Positions 41,210-52,499 of a DNA stretch of 64,000 bases are shown here, one piece after another. Under the pieces are notes generated by a model, which was not told where the DNA came from, did no database searches, and saw only the letters and a program-made list of their open reading frames with translations. Both the position numbers and the translations under genes were made by a program. This DNA comes from Hyaloperonospora brassicae (taxonomy: Eukaryota > Oomycota > Peronosporomycetes > Peronosporales > Peronosporaceae): positions 62,001 through 126,000 of the forward strand of contig CANTFL010001286.1 in NCBI GenBank assembly GCA_947650285.1, read 5' to 3'. Position 1 is the stretch's first letter; each line of letters starts with the position of its first letter.

Positions 41210-42129
41210 CACGGGTTGACAAGTCTACATGAAAATCATTGACTGAAAAAAAACAGATATACATTACTTTTAAGTCTTCAGATAAGTGGTTATTACCGGG
41301 ATGACGATAGCAAACGAACAAAGTTGGACGCCAAGGCTAATCGGTGTATGTTCCTTGAATGTATTGCGCGTGAGACAAAAAATTGAATAATTTCGTTATC
41401 ACTCGATCGATGGTTCTATATGAACGACCACTCGACTCGTATAAAACCGTCATTCATGTTAACGGCAGCGACAAACAAGTGCGCGATTATCATGACCTCG
41501 ACGATTGTATTTTCGTATCTGACACATCTCTTTCTGACCCAGATACGTCAGTACACGAAGCAATAGATGTGGATGAGGTAGAAGCCGCTGCGAGTGATGG
41601 TGTACAAGCCTTTAATCGAGACGTCAACATGACGAATGAAGAATATCTCTTGTCTTTTGGTGACAACGTGGATGCGAACGATGTGAGAAGCGATGCTCTT
41701 GATCATGCAATTGTTCCCATCAAACAGGATGATGGGATTCATATACAAAATCAGGACCATCGATCGGACCTAAAGAGATCCGAAAGCGCGGATACATGCA
41801 TCCTACGTTCAATGCGGATCCTTGTCAGGCTTTAATTAAGTGGTGTTCAGTGATGGTTCGATTCGGTCAAGAACAAGGGCAGATGATTTCGCTCGTCTAC
41901 CTTATCAGGACGATGTTACGCGCCAAGAGCAACAAGACGTGACCAACACACAACTGGTTACAATGGCACATCGGTGGGGTCAGCAAAACGTAAATAACCG
42001 CCACAACAAGCGAACACGCTTGAATGATATCGAATACGAGGTTTCACGGCATTGCTTCCTCACAGCTCTGCGGACCAGAAATGTTCGCTCTTCCGTGGAA
42101 ATGCGATTCGTAGTGATATCCGCGCTACC

Positions 42130-42663
42130 ATGCAAAATCAAAAGTATATATTGGTGAAACAACCACGTTGTGTGAAGGTGATCGGGTTTAAGTGGGTATT
42201 TGCTCGGAAGTATGATAAAATAGATACGTCATATCATATACGCATGTTTGGTCGCACAAGGTTTCTTACAGACCAAAGGGGTAGATTATTTCCATACCCA
42301 CTCTCCTGTTGCCAGTATTAATTCTATCAGAGTTTTTGTAGCAATCTGTTGCGCAAAACGCTACACTATTTGACAATTAGACATCGAGACAGATTTGCTG
42401 AGTGGTGATTTGGCAGAGAAGGTCTACAGGAGAGTCCCCCCATGTTGAACAAGCAGACAAAATGTTTTTTGAAATCTGACGCAGTCTATATGGGTTGTAG
42501 CGAGCTGCGGCTGTTTGTAACAAGACGATTAGTGCCGTCTTTGCGGACTTGGAATTTGAATTTCATTTATAGCCGCGCAGACCCATGTGTATTTTGCGTC
42601 GTTCCAGTCAAGGTTCAAACGGATCTCTGTTTTACATCGTACTGTGTGTTGAAGATCTTTTAG
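42130..42663 (+). pseudogene. Copia reverse transcriptase fragments
   Basis: 'VIGFKWVFARKYDKIDTSYH' is the opening of the Copia RT domain. Further blocks correspond to 'YGLKQAPR'-type sequence (near 42480) and 'SRADPCVF' (near 42570). The YVDD catalytic loop lies near 42640 but is not intact. Confidence 0.75.
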
Positions 42664-43189
42664 TCAGATGCAAGCATGGATGAAGAAGCTGATCATACCA
42701 GTCGCTAGTTGAGCGCCTATTTTTCTTTAAATTCGCTCGGTGCCGCGCGCTTCGTGTTAGATATGGAGATTTATTACAACATTGACCAGAGACATTTTCA
42801 TCTAGGGCAATTCGCAAAATGGTGACCAAGTTTAGCTGTGATGAAGCTCATGCTGTCCGGAATACACTTGTGTTCGGTCAATGCCTCGCGCTAGATGATT
42901 CCCATGAGTTTCTTGACAATGAATGTCCGTACCGTTAGCTGGTGAAATTCCTCTTGTATGTTGCCAACGCGACTCGGCCAGACATCGCTTATTCGTTGTC
43001 AATACCGCAGTACCTCGACTGCCCGCGCTCAATTAATTGGAGTGTAGAAAATCAGGTCTTATGCGATCTCAAAGGCACGCAAGACGATGGTAATGAGTAA
43101 TCTTGATCAATGAACCATGAAGCCGTTCTTAGGGCATACTGTGACGCGAAATGAGGTAGAGACGAAAACACTCGTCGATAAACTTCTGG

Positions 43190-43560
43190 TGTGATGGTTT
43201 CTGAGGGCGATGGTCCAGTGGTGCACGGAAGCAAGCGTCAACCCTCCGTTGCTCAATCATCCGCGGAGGCTAAATATATGGCACTGGTCTTGGCCACGTA
43301 AAAGGTTTGGATTCGGTCGGTACCTGATGTAAGATCTTGGACTTCAATCATCTGGTGCAACAGATATTATGATGGATAACAAATAGGCTATCAGCATGGA
43401 GAAGAAGCTGGGTTACACGCCTCGTGCGAAACACATTGATCTGTGGGCTCATTACGTGCGTGATCATGTGAAGAGCGTAAACATAAGCCTTGAGCACTAA
43501 CCATCCGAAGACCAATTAGCGGATTTCTTGATTAAGGCTATTTACACCGCACTTTACGCA
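43190..43560 (+). pseudogene. Copia RNase H fragment
   Basis: 'GSKRQPSVAQSSAEAKYMAL' is the typical Copia RNase H block, followed by 'PSEDQLADFLIKAI' at the polyprotein end, with several stops between. Confidence 0.8.
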
Positions 43561-43596
43561 GCTACGATACCTCAGCAACGTTTTTTTTCGTCCTTC

Positions 43597-43890
43597 TGTT
43601 ACAACTTAATACTGTAACAAGGTGGTGTTGCCTACAACATTGGTTTACGTCGATGGGAATGTGCGCGTTGGGAAAATGCGGGTTAACTGGAGGACGACAA
43701 TGTTATCACGGATGGTTGGGACACCAATGTTACTGTTGTGTGAGCTTCTAGATACGGATATCTAGAAGTTAGTGTCGATATACATGTTTGCAGTACTAGA
43801 ACAAGTAGGTGAGACTGACAGGGAACGCTAAAGGATATTTCATTTTCCATTTTTGTGCTGCAGAGGACAAGCGAATTACTAAGTGTTAAA
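43597..43890 (+). repeat. Copia 3' LTR
   Basis: Direct repeat of the 5' LTR at about 97% identity over 275 bases. The right boundary is uncertain by about 10 bases. The low LTR divergence contrasts with the many stops in the interior. Confidence 0.83.
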
Positions 43891-44154
43891 ATACTGCAAA
43901 TTCACCTGCTTGGAATGATGACCCAGAGTTGCATGCTCAGCGTCTATTTCATGTTTTCTATGCATCTCCTGCAACTTGAACTCTTCCCTGTTCGCTTCCG
44001 ACCAGTCACGATTTCCATATTTCAAGGGAGCGTCATTGTGCTAGTCATAGTAAACGCATGTCTAAATGATGCTATGAAAACCCTTCAGCTTTTATCTGCC
44101 TGAGCTTTGTTTATCAACAGCAATCTCCTATCGAACTCCGAAGTTGAAGTATAC

Positions 44155-46615
44155 TTGTCTCATGATGTTCGTCGATCAAAGCCCCATTAAGTACTAGTTA
44201 TTGAACCGCCAACTCACGCATTAGGCCATGTGCCTTCGTTACCACGATTTCACGTTTCTAGAACGTATGACGGGGGCTAATGCAGCGATTTTTTTTGTGC
44301 TCCTTGGCTTTACAAATTCTTCTATTCTACAAGTTGATTGAAAACAGAGGCTTACGATTGGGTGTCGTCATGTTTATCTCTCTGGACATCCCCAACTAGC
44401 CTGATCCGACAGCTACCACATGTTTGGTCGCCTCGAGAGCAATCCAGCACATCGTAGACAGCTTCAAGAGGTGAGGACAAGGCGACTTGAAACAGGATGA
44501 TATGCGGGTTTTATATTGTAAGGTCGTGGTGGTGGTGCCCGAATGAAGACTACATGTAACACTTCAGGACGACCATCTCCTTTGCTGTTTGCATTTACGT
44601 CATCAATTCGATATTAAGTGGTACATTATCGAATAAATAGTGCGAGGGAGGTAGGATGAGCTTACGCAATCGATGCATTTAGCTCGAAGAAGCACACTTG
44701 CACAATCTCAAGCATTTCTCCTTTGCTTAATACATAGATATGCTGCACCGATTGGCGTTCTTCCGAAAACCACAAGCGAATGGCAGCAGTAAAAGCTGAT
44801 CATCTTCGACTGGGGACCCAAAACCGTTTGCGTGCCAGTGGACCATATTAAGAACATCCAGACGTATCACAAATACTTGATCCTCTCTCGATTCTTCATC
44901 TTATGCACCCGGGCGCATCATCCAGACGCAATCATGCAGAGCTAAACGATCGTGTTACTCCGGCTGAGTAGCATACGCTTCTTGATACGTGTCGCAAACG
45001 AAATGGTATGATGCTATCGAGCCACCCTTGGAAAGGACCGCCTCGTGCCTTTGCATCATCAGCAAGTCCGTATCCGTGATAAGGAACATACTGTCTTCTT
45101 CTATTTCTCTGACACGGAATCATCTCCACGCAGTGGCCATTACTGCTGTACCATAACTACGCATTTTCTGTAAAGTATTTTGACAGATGGTTGGTGACCA
45201 CAAAATTCTGACTTACTCTATACCTCACGCTTCCCACAAATGTACCACTTCACGAGAACCGCCACCCTTTTTTGGTGACGCAAGTACGGCTGAATGTAAA
45301 CGAAGGACTTGCCTCACCATAACTAGTCGCTGGTCCTTGACTAACATTGTCTGAGCTTCGCTCGTACGTCACCGTATATATGCGCAAGATGGTCCCGTTG
45401 AATGGCAAATACGCATTTACGTGTTCAATCTATTCACAAGGCGCTGAATGCAACTGGTAGTCTAGCTGTGTACATGGCTAGCTACTGGGTTTTGTGTTTC
45501 TAAATCAACAACGTCAACGTGATCAGCGTGACCGTCGCGATGTAACTCACAGTAATCGTCACTGTACCACTCGTGGCGCTTGAGCTGCTCCCGTCTCGAA
45601 TGTTATTCGCGGTGGCGTTGTTTGACGTCTCCATCGATCGAACAGCTTTGCATTTTGTATTGAACGCATCGACGATGTCAGTCTGCATGTGTGCATTCAT
45701 CTCTTGAATCTTGCAATCTCCGAGTCCCGCTGCTCCAATCTCAGCTAAAAATGCCACGCAAGCATCGCTGTCACAGTATGGCTTGATCTCCTCCAAGGAG
45801 AGTTCGGACATGATCGGGGTGAGTTTGCTACCGACATCCGACATGCACGTGGCCACGTATGGGCTGGTTACGAATCCCATTACTTTTGACGTGGCGCAAA
45901 TTTCTTCCGTCCTCACGATACTCACGAATGGCAGCAGTAGTACGAGAACCGCCAACAACGACATCGCTATGAGAAGCTTAGCTGACTTGAAGAAAGTTGA
46001 TTCGATTATGGGATCGTTTGTGTCGACTTGTTTGCCAGATTGAACACTTTGTACATGAGTTTTCTCCTAAGAATCAAACAGACTGCCACGGTCGACTGTG
46101 CTACCATGCATGGAGAGAGGCAAGCGACTACTGAAGCGAAGTCAAACAGACGGACTCAGATCGGCGCAGTTGTGAGCCACCCCGACCGAAAGATATGCGC
46201 GCTTGCATCTTTACACGGGCAGTTGGCAATATCGGGCAGTAGAGCTTTTGTCCAGCGTAGGACTCCAAGGGCTGCCAAGTGATATCTCCAGATGCTCTGA
46301 AGTATGATCGCACGGTCTGCGCGTAACATCGATCTCATACGTCTGCATATGGGTATGTGATGCAGTGGATATGGTCGGACAAGCACATGTGACTCAGTCT
46401 GACGCGCAAGGCTCTCTATTTTTCATTCCCTTCGTAAGTACCTGATAGAGCGTACATACCGGGAGTGACGCGAGCATCCATATGTCGATGCTCTATACGT
46501 GGGTCTTCGAATCAGCAGAAAAGATGGGAGAGAAAAAGAGGGACATGGATGTATCTAAAGAGGGACATGGATGTATCTTCAGTTGTTCTTGTCGTGGACT
46601 GGCTCGCACATATTC
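44155..46615. repeat. Left arm of a large inverted duplication
   Basis: The whole segment reappears as the reverse complement of 47365-49830 with only scattered differences. It carries one elicitin-like gene (minus strand). The homology fades at the outer edge near 44155 ('gatgttcgt.gatcaaag') and at the inner edge near 46613 ('gtggactggc'). Confidence 0.9.
45500..45964 (-). CDS. Elicitin-like secreted protein, copy 1
   Basis: The 154-residue protein has a signal peptide (1-19, 'MSLLAVLVLLLPFVSIVRT'), six cysteines (23, 40, 64, 69, 84, 105), a Ser/Thr/Asn-rich linker and a hydrophobic C-terminus that fits a GPI-anchor signal. Spacings 40-64-69-84 (24, 5, 15) equal those of elicitins; the first and last are shorter (17 and 21), as in elicitin-like ELL proteins. 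Elicitins bind sterols and many are recognised by plants; this subfamily's role is not known to me. Protein identical to copy 2 at 48013-48477. The start gives the signal peptide directly. Confidence 0.88.
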   Translation of the reverse strand: MSLLAVLVLLLPFVSIVRTEEICATSKVMGFVTSPYVATCMSDVGSKLTPIMSELSLEEIKPYCDSDACVAFLAEIGAAGLGDCKIQEMNAHMQTDIVDAFNTKCKAVRSMETSNNATANNIRDGSSSSATSGTVTITVSYIATVTLITLTLLI

Positions 46616-47364
46616 TGCAAAGCATGAGGGTGATGAGTTCTTACTGACCCGTCGCCGATTCTGTGAACGACAGTTCGACTAACTGGTGCTGCTCGATATA
46701 GTGGTGGCAAAGGATGTAGCTCAATTACTCGCGGATTTTTGGTGCGATCAACTATATGTACACCATCTTAGTGTTGTCGACATAGAGAGGCTAAAAAATT
46801 GATTGCATACAAAATCTTTGGCAAGCTCCCGACCGCCAAGCAACTGCTGGCACTCCAAGTGCTTAAGTCTACTTGACGCCGTCATGTGATGTTGACGATA
46901 CCCTCTTTGCCAATCGTAAGCTGCTTTCGTTATCGTGCAGCACAGATATTGGGCCCTCTACTTCGTACACAGAGGCGCGAAAGGAAGCTCCATGCGAGCA
47001 TTGAATTGGACGATGCCCGTGTGCAGCAAACACAAATACAGCATGAAATCGTCTGTCGGCGCCCCCAATACTAAAACGTCTATCACGCGCCATTGACCGA
47101 ATAGTGCGATCACGTCGGACACATCAGCTGCTGTTCCATGCCATAGTTTCCGATAGCAATAGTGAAGATATTAGTCGCAAGGAGCATTGTGATGACAAAA
47201 TCGTTATGTTTACTGCATGGTATTGTAAATCGTCACACGATCAATCTACGGACGTGCCACAACTCGAACTGAATGTCTATAAGAGTCCATACTAGACAAG
47301 GTATATGAAACATTTTAAATCAAGTTTGGGTGACAGAAGCCGTTAGCCGCCGAAGTGGAGCGAA
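46616..47364. other. Unique spacer at the centre of the inverted duplication
   Basis: About 750 bases not shared by the arms. No gene recognised; short open frames lack domain features. It would form the loop of a giant hairpin. Confidence 0.7.
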
Positions 47365-49830
47365 TGTGCGCGGGCCAGTCCACGACAAGAACAACTGAAG
47401 ATACATCCATGTCTCTCTTTAGATACATCCATGTCCCTCTTTTTCTCTCCCATCTTTTCTGCTGATTCGAAGACCCACGTATAGAGCATCGACATATGGA
47501 TGCTCGCGTCACTCCCGGTATGTACGCTCTATCAGGTACTTACGAAGGGAATGAAAAATAGAGAGCCTTGCGCGTCAGACTGAGTCACATGTGCTTGTCC
47601 GACCATATCCACTGCATCACATACCCATATGCAGACGTATGAGATCGATGTTACGCGCAGACCGTGCGATCATACTTCAGAGCATCTGGAGATATCACGT
47701 GGCAGCCCTTGGAGTCCTACGCTGGACAAAAGCTCTACTGCCCGATATTGCCAACTGCCCGTGTAAAGATGCAAGCGCGCATATCTTTCGGTCGGGGTGG
47801 CTCACAACTGCGCCGATCTGAGTCCGTCTGTTTGACTTCGCTTCAGTAGTCGCTTGCCTCTCTCCATGCATGGTAGCACAGTCGACCGTGGCAGTCTGTT
47901 TGATTCTTAGGAGAAAACTCATGTACAAAGTGTTCAATCTGGCAAACAAGTCGACACAAACGATCCCATAATCGAATCAACTTTCTTCAAGTCAGCTGAG
48001 CTTCTCATAGCGATGTCGTTGTTGGCGGTTCTCGTACTACTGCTGCCATTCGTGAGTATCGTGAGGACGGAAGAAATTTGCGCCACGTCAAAAGTAATGG
48101 GATTCGTAACCAGCCCATACGTGGCCACGTGCATGTCGGATGTCGGTAGCAAACTCACCCCGATCATGTCCGAACTCTCCTTGGAGGAGATCAAGCCATA
48201 CTGTGACAGCGATGCTTGCGTGGCATTTTTAGCTGAGATTGGAGCAGCGGGACTCGGAGATTGCAAGATTCAAGAGATGAATGCACACATGCAGACTGAC
48301 ATCGTCGATGCGTTCAATACAAAATGCAAAGCTGTTCGATCGATGGAGACGTCAAACAACGCCACCGCGAATAACATTCGAGACGGGAGCAGCTCAAGCG
48401 CCACGAGTGGTACAGTGACGATTACTGTGAGTTACATCGCGACGGTCACGCTGATCACGTTGACGTTGTTGATTTAGAAACACAAAACCCAGTAGCTAGC
48501 CATGTACACAGCTAGACTACCAGTTGCATTCAGCGCCTTGTGAATAGATTGAACACGTAAATGCGTATTTGCCATTCAACGGGACCATCTTGCGCATATA
48601 TACGGTGACGTACGAGCGAAGCTCAGACAATGTTAGTCAAGGACCAGCGACTAGTTATGGTGAGGCAAGTCCTTCGTTTACATTCAGCCGTACTTGCGTC
48701 ACCAAAAAAGGGTGGCGGTTCTCGTGAAGTGGTACATTTGTGGGAAGCGTGAGGTATAGAGTAAGTCAGAATTTTGTGGTCACCAACCATCTGTCAAAAT
48801 ACTTCGCAGAAAATGCGTAGTTATGGTACAGCAGTAATGGCCACTGCGTGGAGATGATTCCGTGTCAGAGAAATAGAAGAAGACAGTATGTTCCTTATCA
48901 CGGATACGGACTTGCTGATGATGCAAAGGCACGAGGCGGTCCTTTCCAAGGGTGGCTCGACAGCATCATACCATTTCGTTTGCGACACGTATCAAGAAGC
49001 GTATGCTACTCAGCCGGAGTAACACGATCGTTTAGCTCTGCATGATTGCGTCTGGATGATGCGCCCGGGTGCATAAGATGAAGAATCGAGAGAGGATCAA
49101 GTATTTGTGATACGTCTGGATGTTCTTAATATGGTCCACTGGCACGCAAACGGTTTTGGGTCCCCAGTCGAAGATGATCAGCTTTTACTGCTGCCATTCG
49201 CTTGTGGTTTTCGGAAGAACGCCAATCGGTGCAGCATATCTATGTATTAAGCAAAGGAGAAATGCTTGAGATTGTGCAAGTGTGCTTCTTCGAGCTAAAT
49301 GCATCGATTGCGTAAGCTCATCCTACCTCCCTCGCACTAGTTATTCGATAATGTACCACTTAATATCGAATTGATGACGTAAATGCAAACAGCAAAGGAG
49401 ATGGTCGTCCTGAAGTGTTACATGTAGTCTTCATTCGGGCACCACCACCACGACCTTACAATATAAAACCCGCGTATCATCCTGTTTCGATTCGCCTTGT
49501 CCTCACCTCTTGAAGCTGTCTACGATGTGCTGGATTGCTCTCGAGGCGACCAAACATGTGGTAGCTGTCGGATCAGGCTAGTTGGGGATGTCCAGAGAGA
49601 TAAACATGACGACACCCAATCGTAAGCCTCTGTTTTCAATCAACTTGTAGAATAGAAGAATTTGTAAAGCCAAGGAGCACAAACAAAATCGCTGCATTAG
49701 CCCCCGTCATACGTTCTAGAAACGTGAAATCGTGGTAACGAATGCACATGGCCTAATGCGTGAGTTGATAGATTGTGATTGGTGTACTTAATGAGCTTTG
49801 ATCAACGAACATCGCGATGACAAATGTGTT
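47365..49830. repeat. Right arm of the inverted duplication
   Basis: Reverse complement of the left arm; it carries the second elicitin-like gene on the plus strand. Both arms contain, near the inner edge, a tandem pair of a 19-20 base unit (GGGACATGGATGTATCT), at 46538-46580 and 47399-47441. Confidence 0.9.
48013..48477 (+). CDS. Elicitin-like secreted protein, copy 2
   Basis: Residue-for-residue identical to the copy at 45500-45964 and in opposite orientation, so the two genes are divergent with 2.05 kb between their starts. Up- and downstream sequence is also duplicated, so both copies have the same promoter and could both be expressed. Signal peptide, six cysteines and GPI-type tail are all intact. 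Confidence 0.88.
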   Translation: MSLLAVLVLLLPFVSIVRTEEICATSKVMGFVTSPYVATCMSDVGSKLTPIMSELSLEEIKPYCDSDACVAFLAEIGAAGLGDCKIQEMNAHMQTDIVDAFNTKCKAVRSMETSNNATANNIRDGSSSSATSGTVTITVSYIATVTLITLTLLI

Positions 49831-50141
49831 TAAAGACATTGTTTTTATGACAGGTTTTTCAATAAGCCATGACGGTTGAAGTTCAAACGGCAAGACCTAT
49901 GAGCAGGCCTCCCTATTTACGGGAAAATAGTACTTGCACCATAAATAACCGTAAATAAGGTCCAGGTTGTACCGTAAATAAGGGCCTTACTAAAAGGTTT
50001 TTATTGGCGGCACCCTGATCTATACCGGCGCTCTTGCCTGTCTTTCCTCCATCAACTCGCCCTCCCCACCTCCCTTCTCCTCGCACTCTGTCTCGAGCAC
50101 GCCTTATTTTTATCTTCACACTTAACTCCCGTGCTCCCGCT

Positions 50142-50552
50142 ATGCCGCGCGGTACGCTGCGTACGCCCTTCAACCCAGACCACCAAGTCAACTACGGACT
50201 TTCCATCGCAAGTCGGGATGTAGCCACGTCGAAGGTCGTTTCAGTAAATTGTCTCTTCTGTATTCACTTTGGCCGAGAGAACACAGACACGAGCACCGCC
50301 CAGGAAGAACGGAAGCGGCGCAGAACCAAAAATATCAAGTCTTTTACTAAACCATTTCGAACCGACAATTACGTACAGCACATCAGCCGCCAGCATAAGG
50401 CACGCTCGGACCAATTCAAGATCCTGTCCAGAGACCAGAAGGCCATCTTTTTCCAAAGAAATGCGACCAATCAGGCACAGGAACACCATTCCACCGCACT
50501 TCGCCGGCAACCAGACGGCAATGCAGCTTTACATCAACAAAGCGATTGTTGA
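50142..50552 (+). pseudogene. hAT-like transposase, BED-type zinc finger N-terminus
   Basis: From 'MPRGTLRTPFNPDHQVNYGL' the frame shows a C2H2 BED-like finger: 'VNCLFCIHFGRE' then, after a basic linker, 'DNYVQHISRQHK'. It would bind the element ends. The frame is lost after about 135 residues. Confidence 0.7.
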
Positions 50553-51675
50553 CGTCATCATCGGGAACCTACTTCTCGACCAGGACGACGACGATGGGCT
50601 GCCGAAACATGTGCAGGGAAAGAGCACTTAGAACCTTTGAAGATATCGACCCAACACCGTTGAAGACCCTGGATTGGACACTACCAAATATCGAATCGAC
50701 ATCTCGAATCCAAAGCAATTTAATCTGGTGGCGGGATTTCTCAGAACTGGAGTTTACTTTCGGCAAGCAGAAGCTCTGGCTACCATGACAAAAGAAGTCA
50801 ACGGCGTTGCGGAGATCGACACTGCCAAGAATGAAAGGGTCGCTCAGTACGCTCGCTTTACTTTGGCCTTGAATCTGCAACATATCCACGACATCTTGTA
50901 AATTAGCTGGGCATTCTCAATCGCGTTGGATATGTCCACTCATATGTCGACTTCACTCCTGGACATCCGCATTCTGCTCTTCTGGCATGGCGAGATCATC
51001 AACTTGCACATGATTGGAATTTTGGTTTCTGCAGGCATAAGGCAGCATAAGTGTACCGCCACGCTCCGGCAGTGCTGGATGTACTCTGCACTGAATGGAA
51101 GACAATGCTGATTTCTCTTAACGGACGGCGAACCGCGAATGATCGGCCACATCGGCGGGGTGGCCACGCTATTTGAACAAGCAGCATTACCTGGCTTTTA
51201 CCGCATCTGGTGTGATTTACATCAATTGGACTTGAAGTTGTGATTGTTCTACGAAGAATTGATGGACAAAGAATTTTTGTCAATGCTAACAGCACTCATT
51301 GGATACCTGCGCCGTCAACAGAACCTGATTAACGACATAGGAACGAAATGTCGCACACTCGCAGAAACAAGGTGAGAATCCATGTCAAAGGTCGCCAGCT
51401 GGTTCAAAACGCACCGAAAGGCCATCAGAGAGTACCTGGAGACGAAGACCCTGTCCTGCAAACCGCCGCATGAATGGTGGGTAGTCCTAATGTTCGTCGA
51501 AGATGAGTCCGCAGCCGCCACCGATACCTTCAAGCAACTATAAAAGGATGACACTCTGGTCTCGCGGCAGCACCAAGCCATCGCCAATCTACGGACTTAC
51601 TGCAAAGACTTTGTCATAACAAACGGCCCATTAGCTTCTGGACAGCGTGAAGACATCGACATCGAGAGACACGCT

Positions 51676-52395
51676 GTGTTCAGCAACGATTTCTACTCAG
51701 CTCGTGTCGCAGATATGACCTTGTTTCTGAAAGACATGGGTGGTTTTTTATCCGATCGCATGCAACATGCCGGGCAAGCCAGTATGGAAAACCTGGCAAG
51801 AAACTTGAGCAAGGGCCTGTTGAATTTGATCGCTGGGCTGGACGAAGTCGTGGACGAACGAAACTCCCTGAATAGCGTTTCCTTGGACGTGTCGCCAGCA
51901 GTGCTGTCGCACGAGTTGGTGACACTGAATGGACGCGGCTTTACCGCTATTGTACGCACACAACGTGAACGTCTTGCTGCTCATTGGGCCCCTATTTCTG
52001 CAGAAGCGACAATGGACTACATTGAAACCGAATTCCGTGATCTCAAAAATGCTTACTGCAATGAAGAGCCCTTCTGTATGCATTGGACGGGTGTACATAC
52101 AAAACGCCCTTCAGCAAGGCCTGGAAACTTACAAGAGGTAGATTCACGAGCTGGAGATGTTTTGTGGTGGACTGGCAAGCACTTTTTCGGGAACGTCCTC
52201 TGTAGAGAGCGGTCTTTCCATTCTAAAATGGGAAAAAGACATCCACCGGATGAGCTTGACAGACTTTTCCCTGATAGGCGTGATGCCCGCAAGGCAGTTC
52301 AAGCTTCTCCAGAAACTTACGTTCTAAGCGGAGACAATGAATACAAACACGGTCCTTTGATACTCAGCTGTCCCAACTGCTTTCGTCCTTCATAG
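51676..52395 (+). pseudogene. hAT-like transposase, C-terminal region
   Basis: This 239-residue frame covers a helical insertion-like region ('ENLARNLSKGLLNLIAGLDE'). Near 52170-52330 the likely original frame is another one that reads 'SSVESGLSILKWEKDIHRMS', the hAT C-terminal dimerisation type, so a frameshift near 52130 separates them. Confidence 0.65.
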
Positions 52396-52499
52396 TAGTT
52401 TAATCAAGACCCCGTAAATAACCGTATTTAAGGTCGGACCTCGTTCCGTAAATAGCTTATTTACGGTATTTACGGGAGACCCGTAATAAGGGAGGCCTG

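Larger units (their letters stand above)
38582..43890 (+). mobile_element. Ty1/Copia LTR retrotransposon, heavily decayed
   Basis: Two direct LTRs (38582-about 38873 and 43597-about 43890) differ at about 8 of the first 275 positions. Between them, on the plus strand, are recognisable but stop-riddled blocks in Copia order: gag ('LLSPTYQTMLRTAHSAYDAW' near 39070), a damaged zinc knuckle (near 39560), protease ('LLDSATSSHM' near 39690), integrase (40430-40670), reverse transcriptase (42150-42660) and RNase H (43200-43560). Integrase before reverse transcriptase identifies Copia. A solo Gypsy LTR (40766-41209) is inserted inside it. Confidence 0.88.
49904..52499 (+). mobile_element. hAT-like DNA transposon with TIRs, inactive
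   Basis: The left end CAGGCCTCCCTATTTACGGG matches the inverted right end CAGGCCTCCCTTATTACGGG with two mismatches. Several CCGTAAATAA sub-terminal repeats follow in both ends. CAG-type termini, a BED-like zinc finger protein inside and a C-terminal dimerisation block point to hAT. The 8-base target duplication is not clear (CCTATGAG versus CATATAGG, 5 of 8). Stops and frame changes split the transposase. Confidence 0.78.

Noticed and set aside
44932..45129. 65-residue frame present in both inverted arms
   Set aside because: Conserved only because the arms are recent duplicates; no start context or domain.
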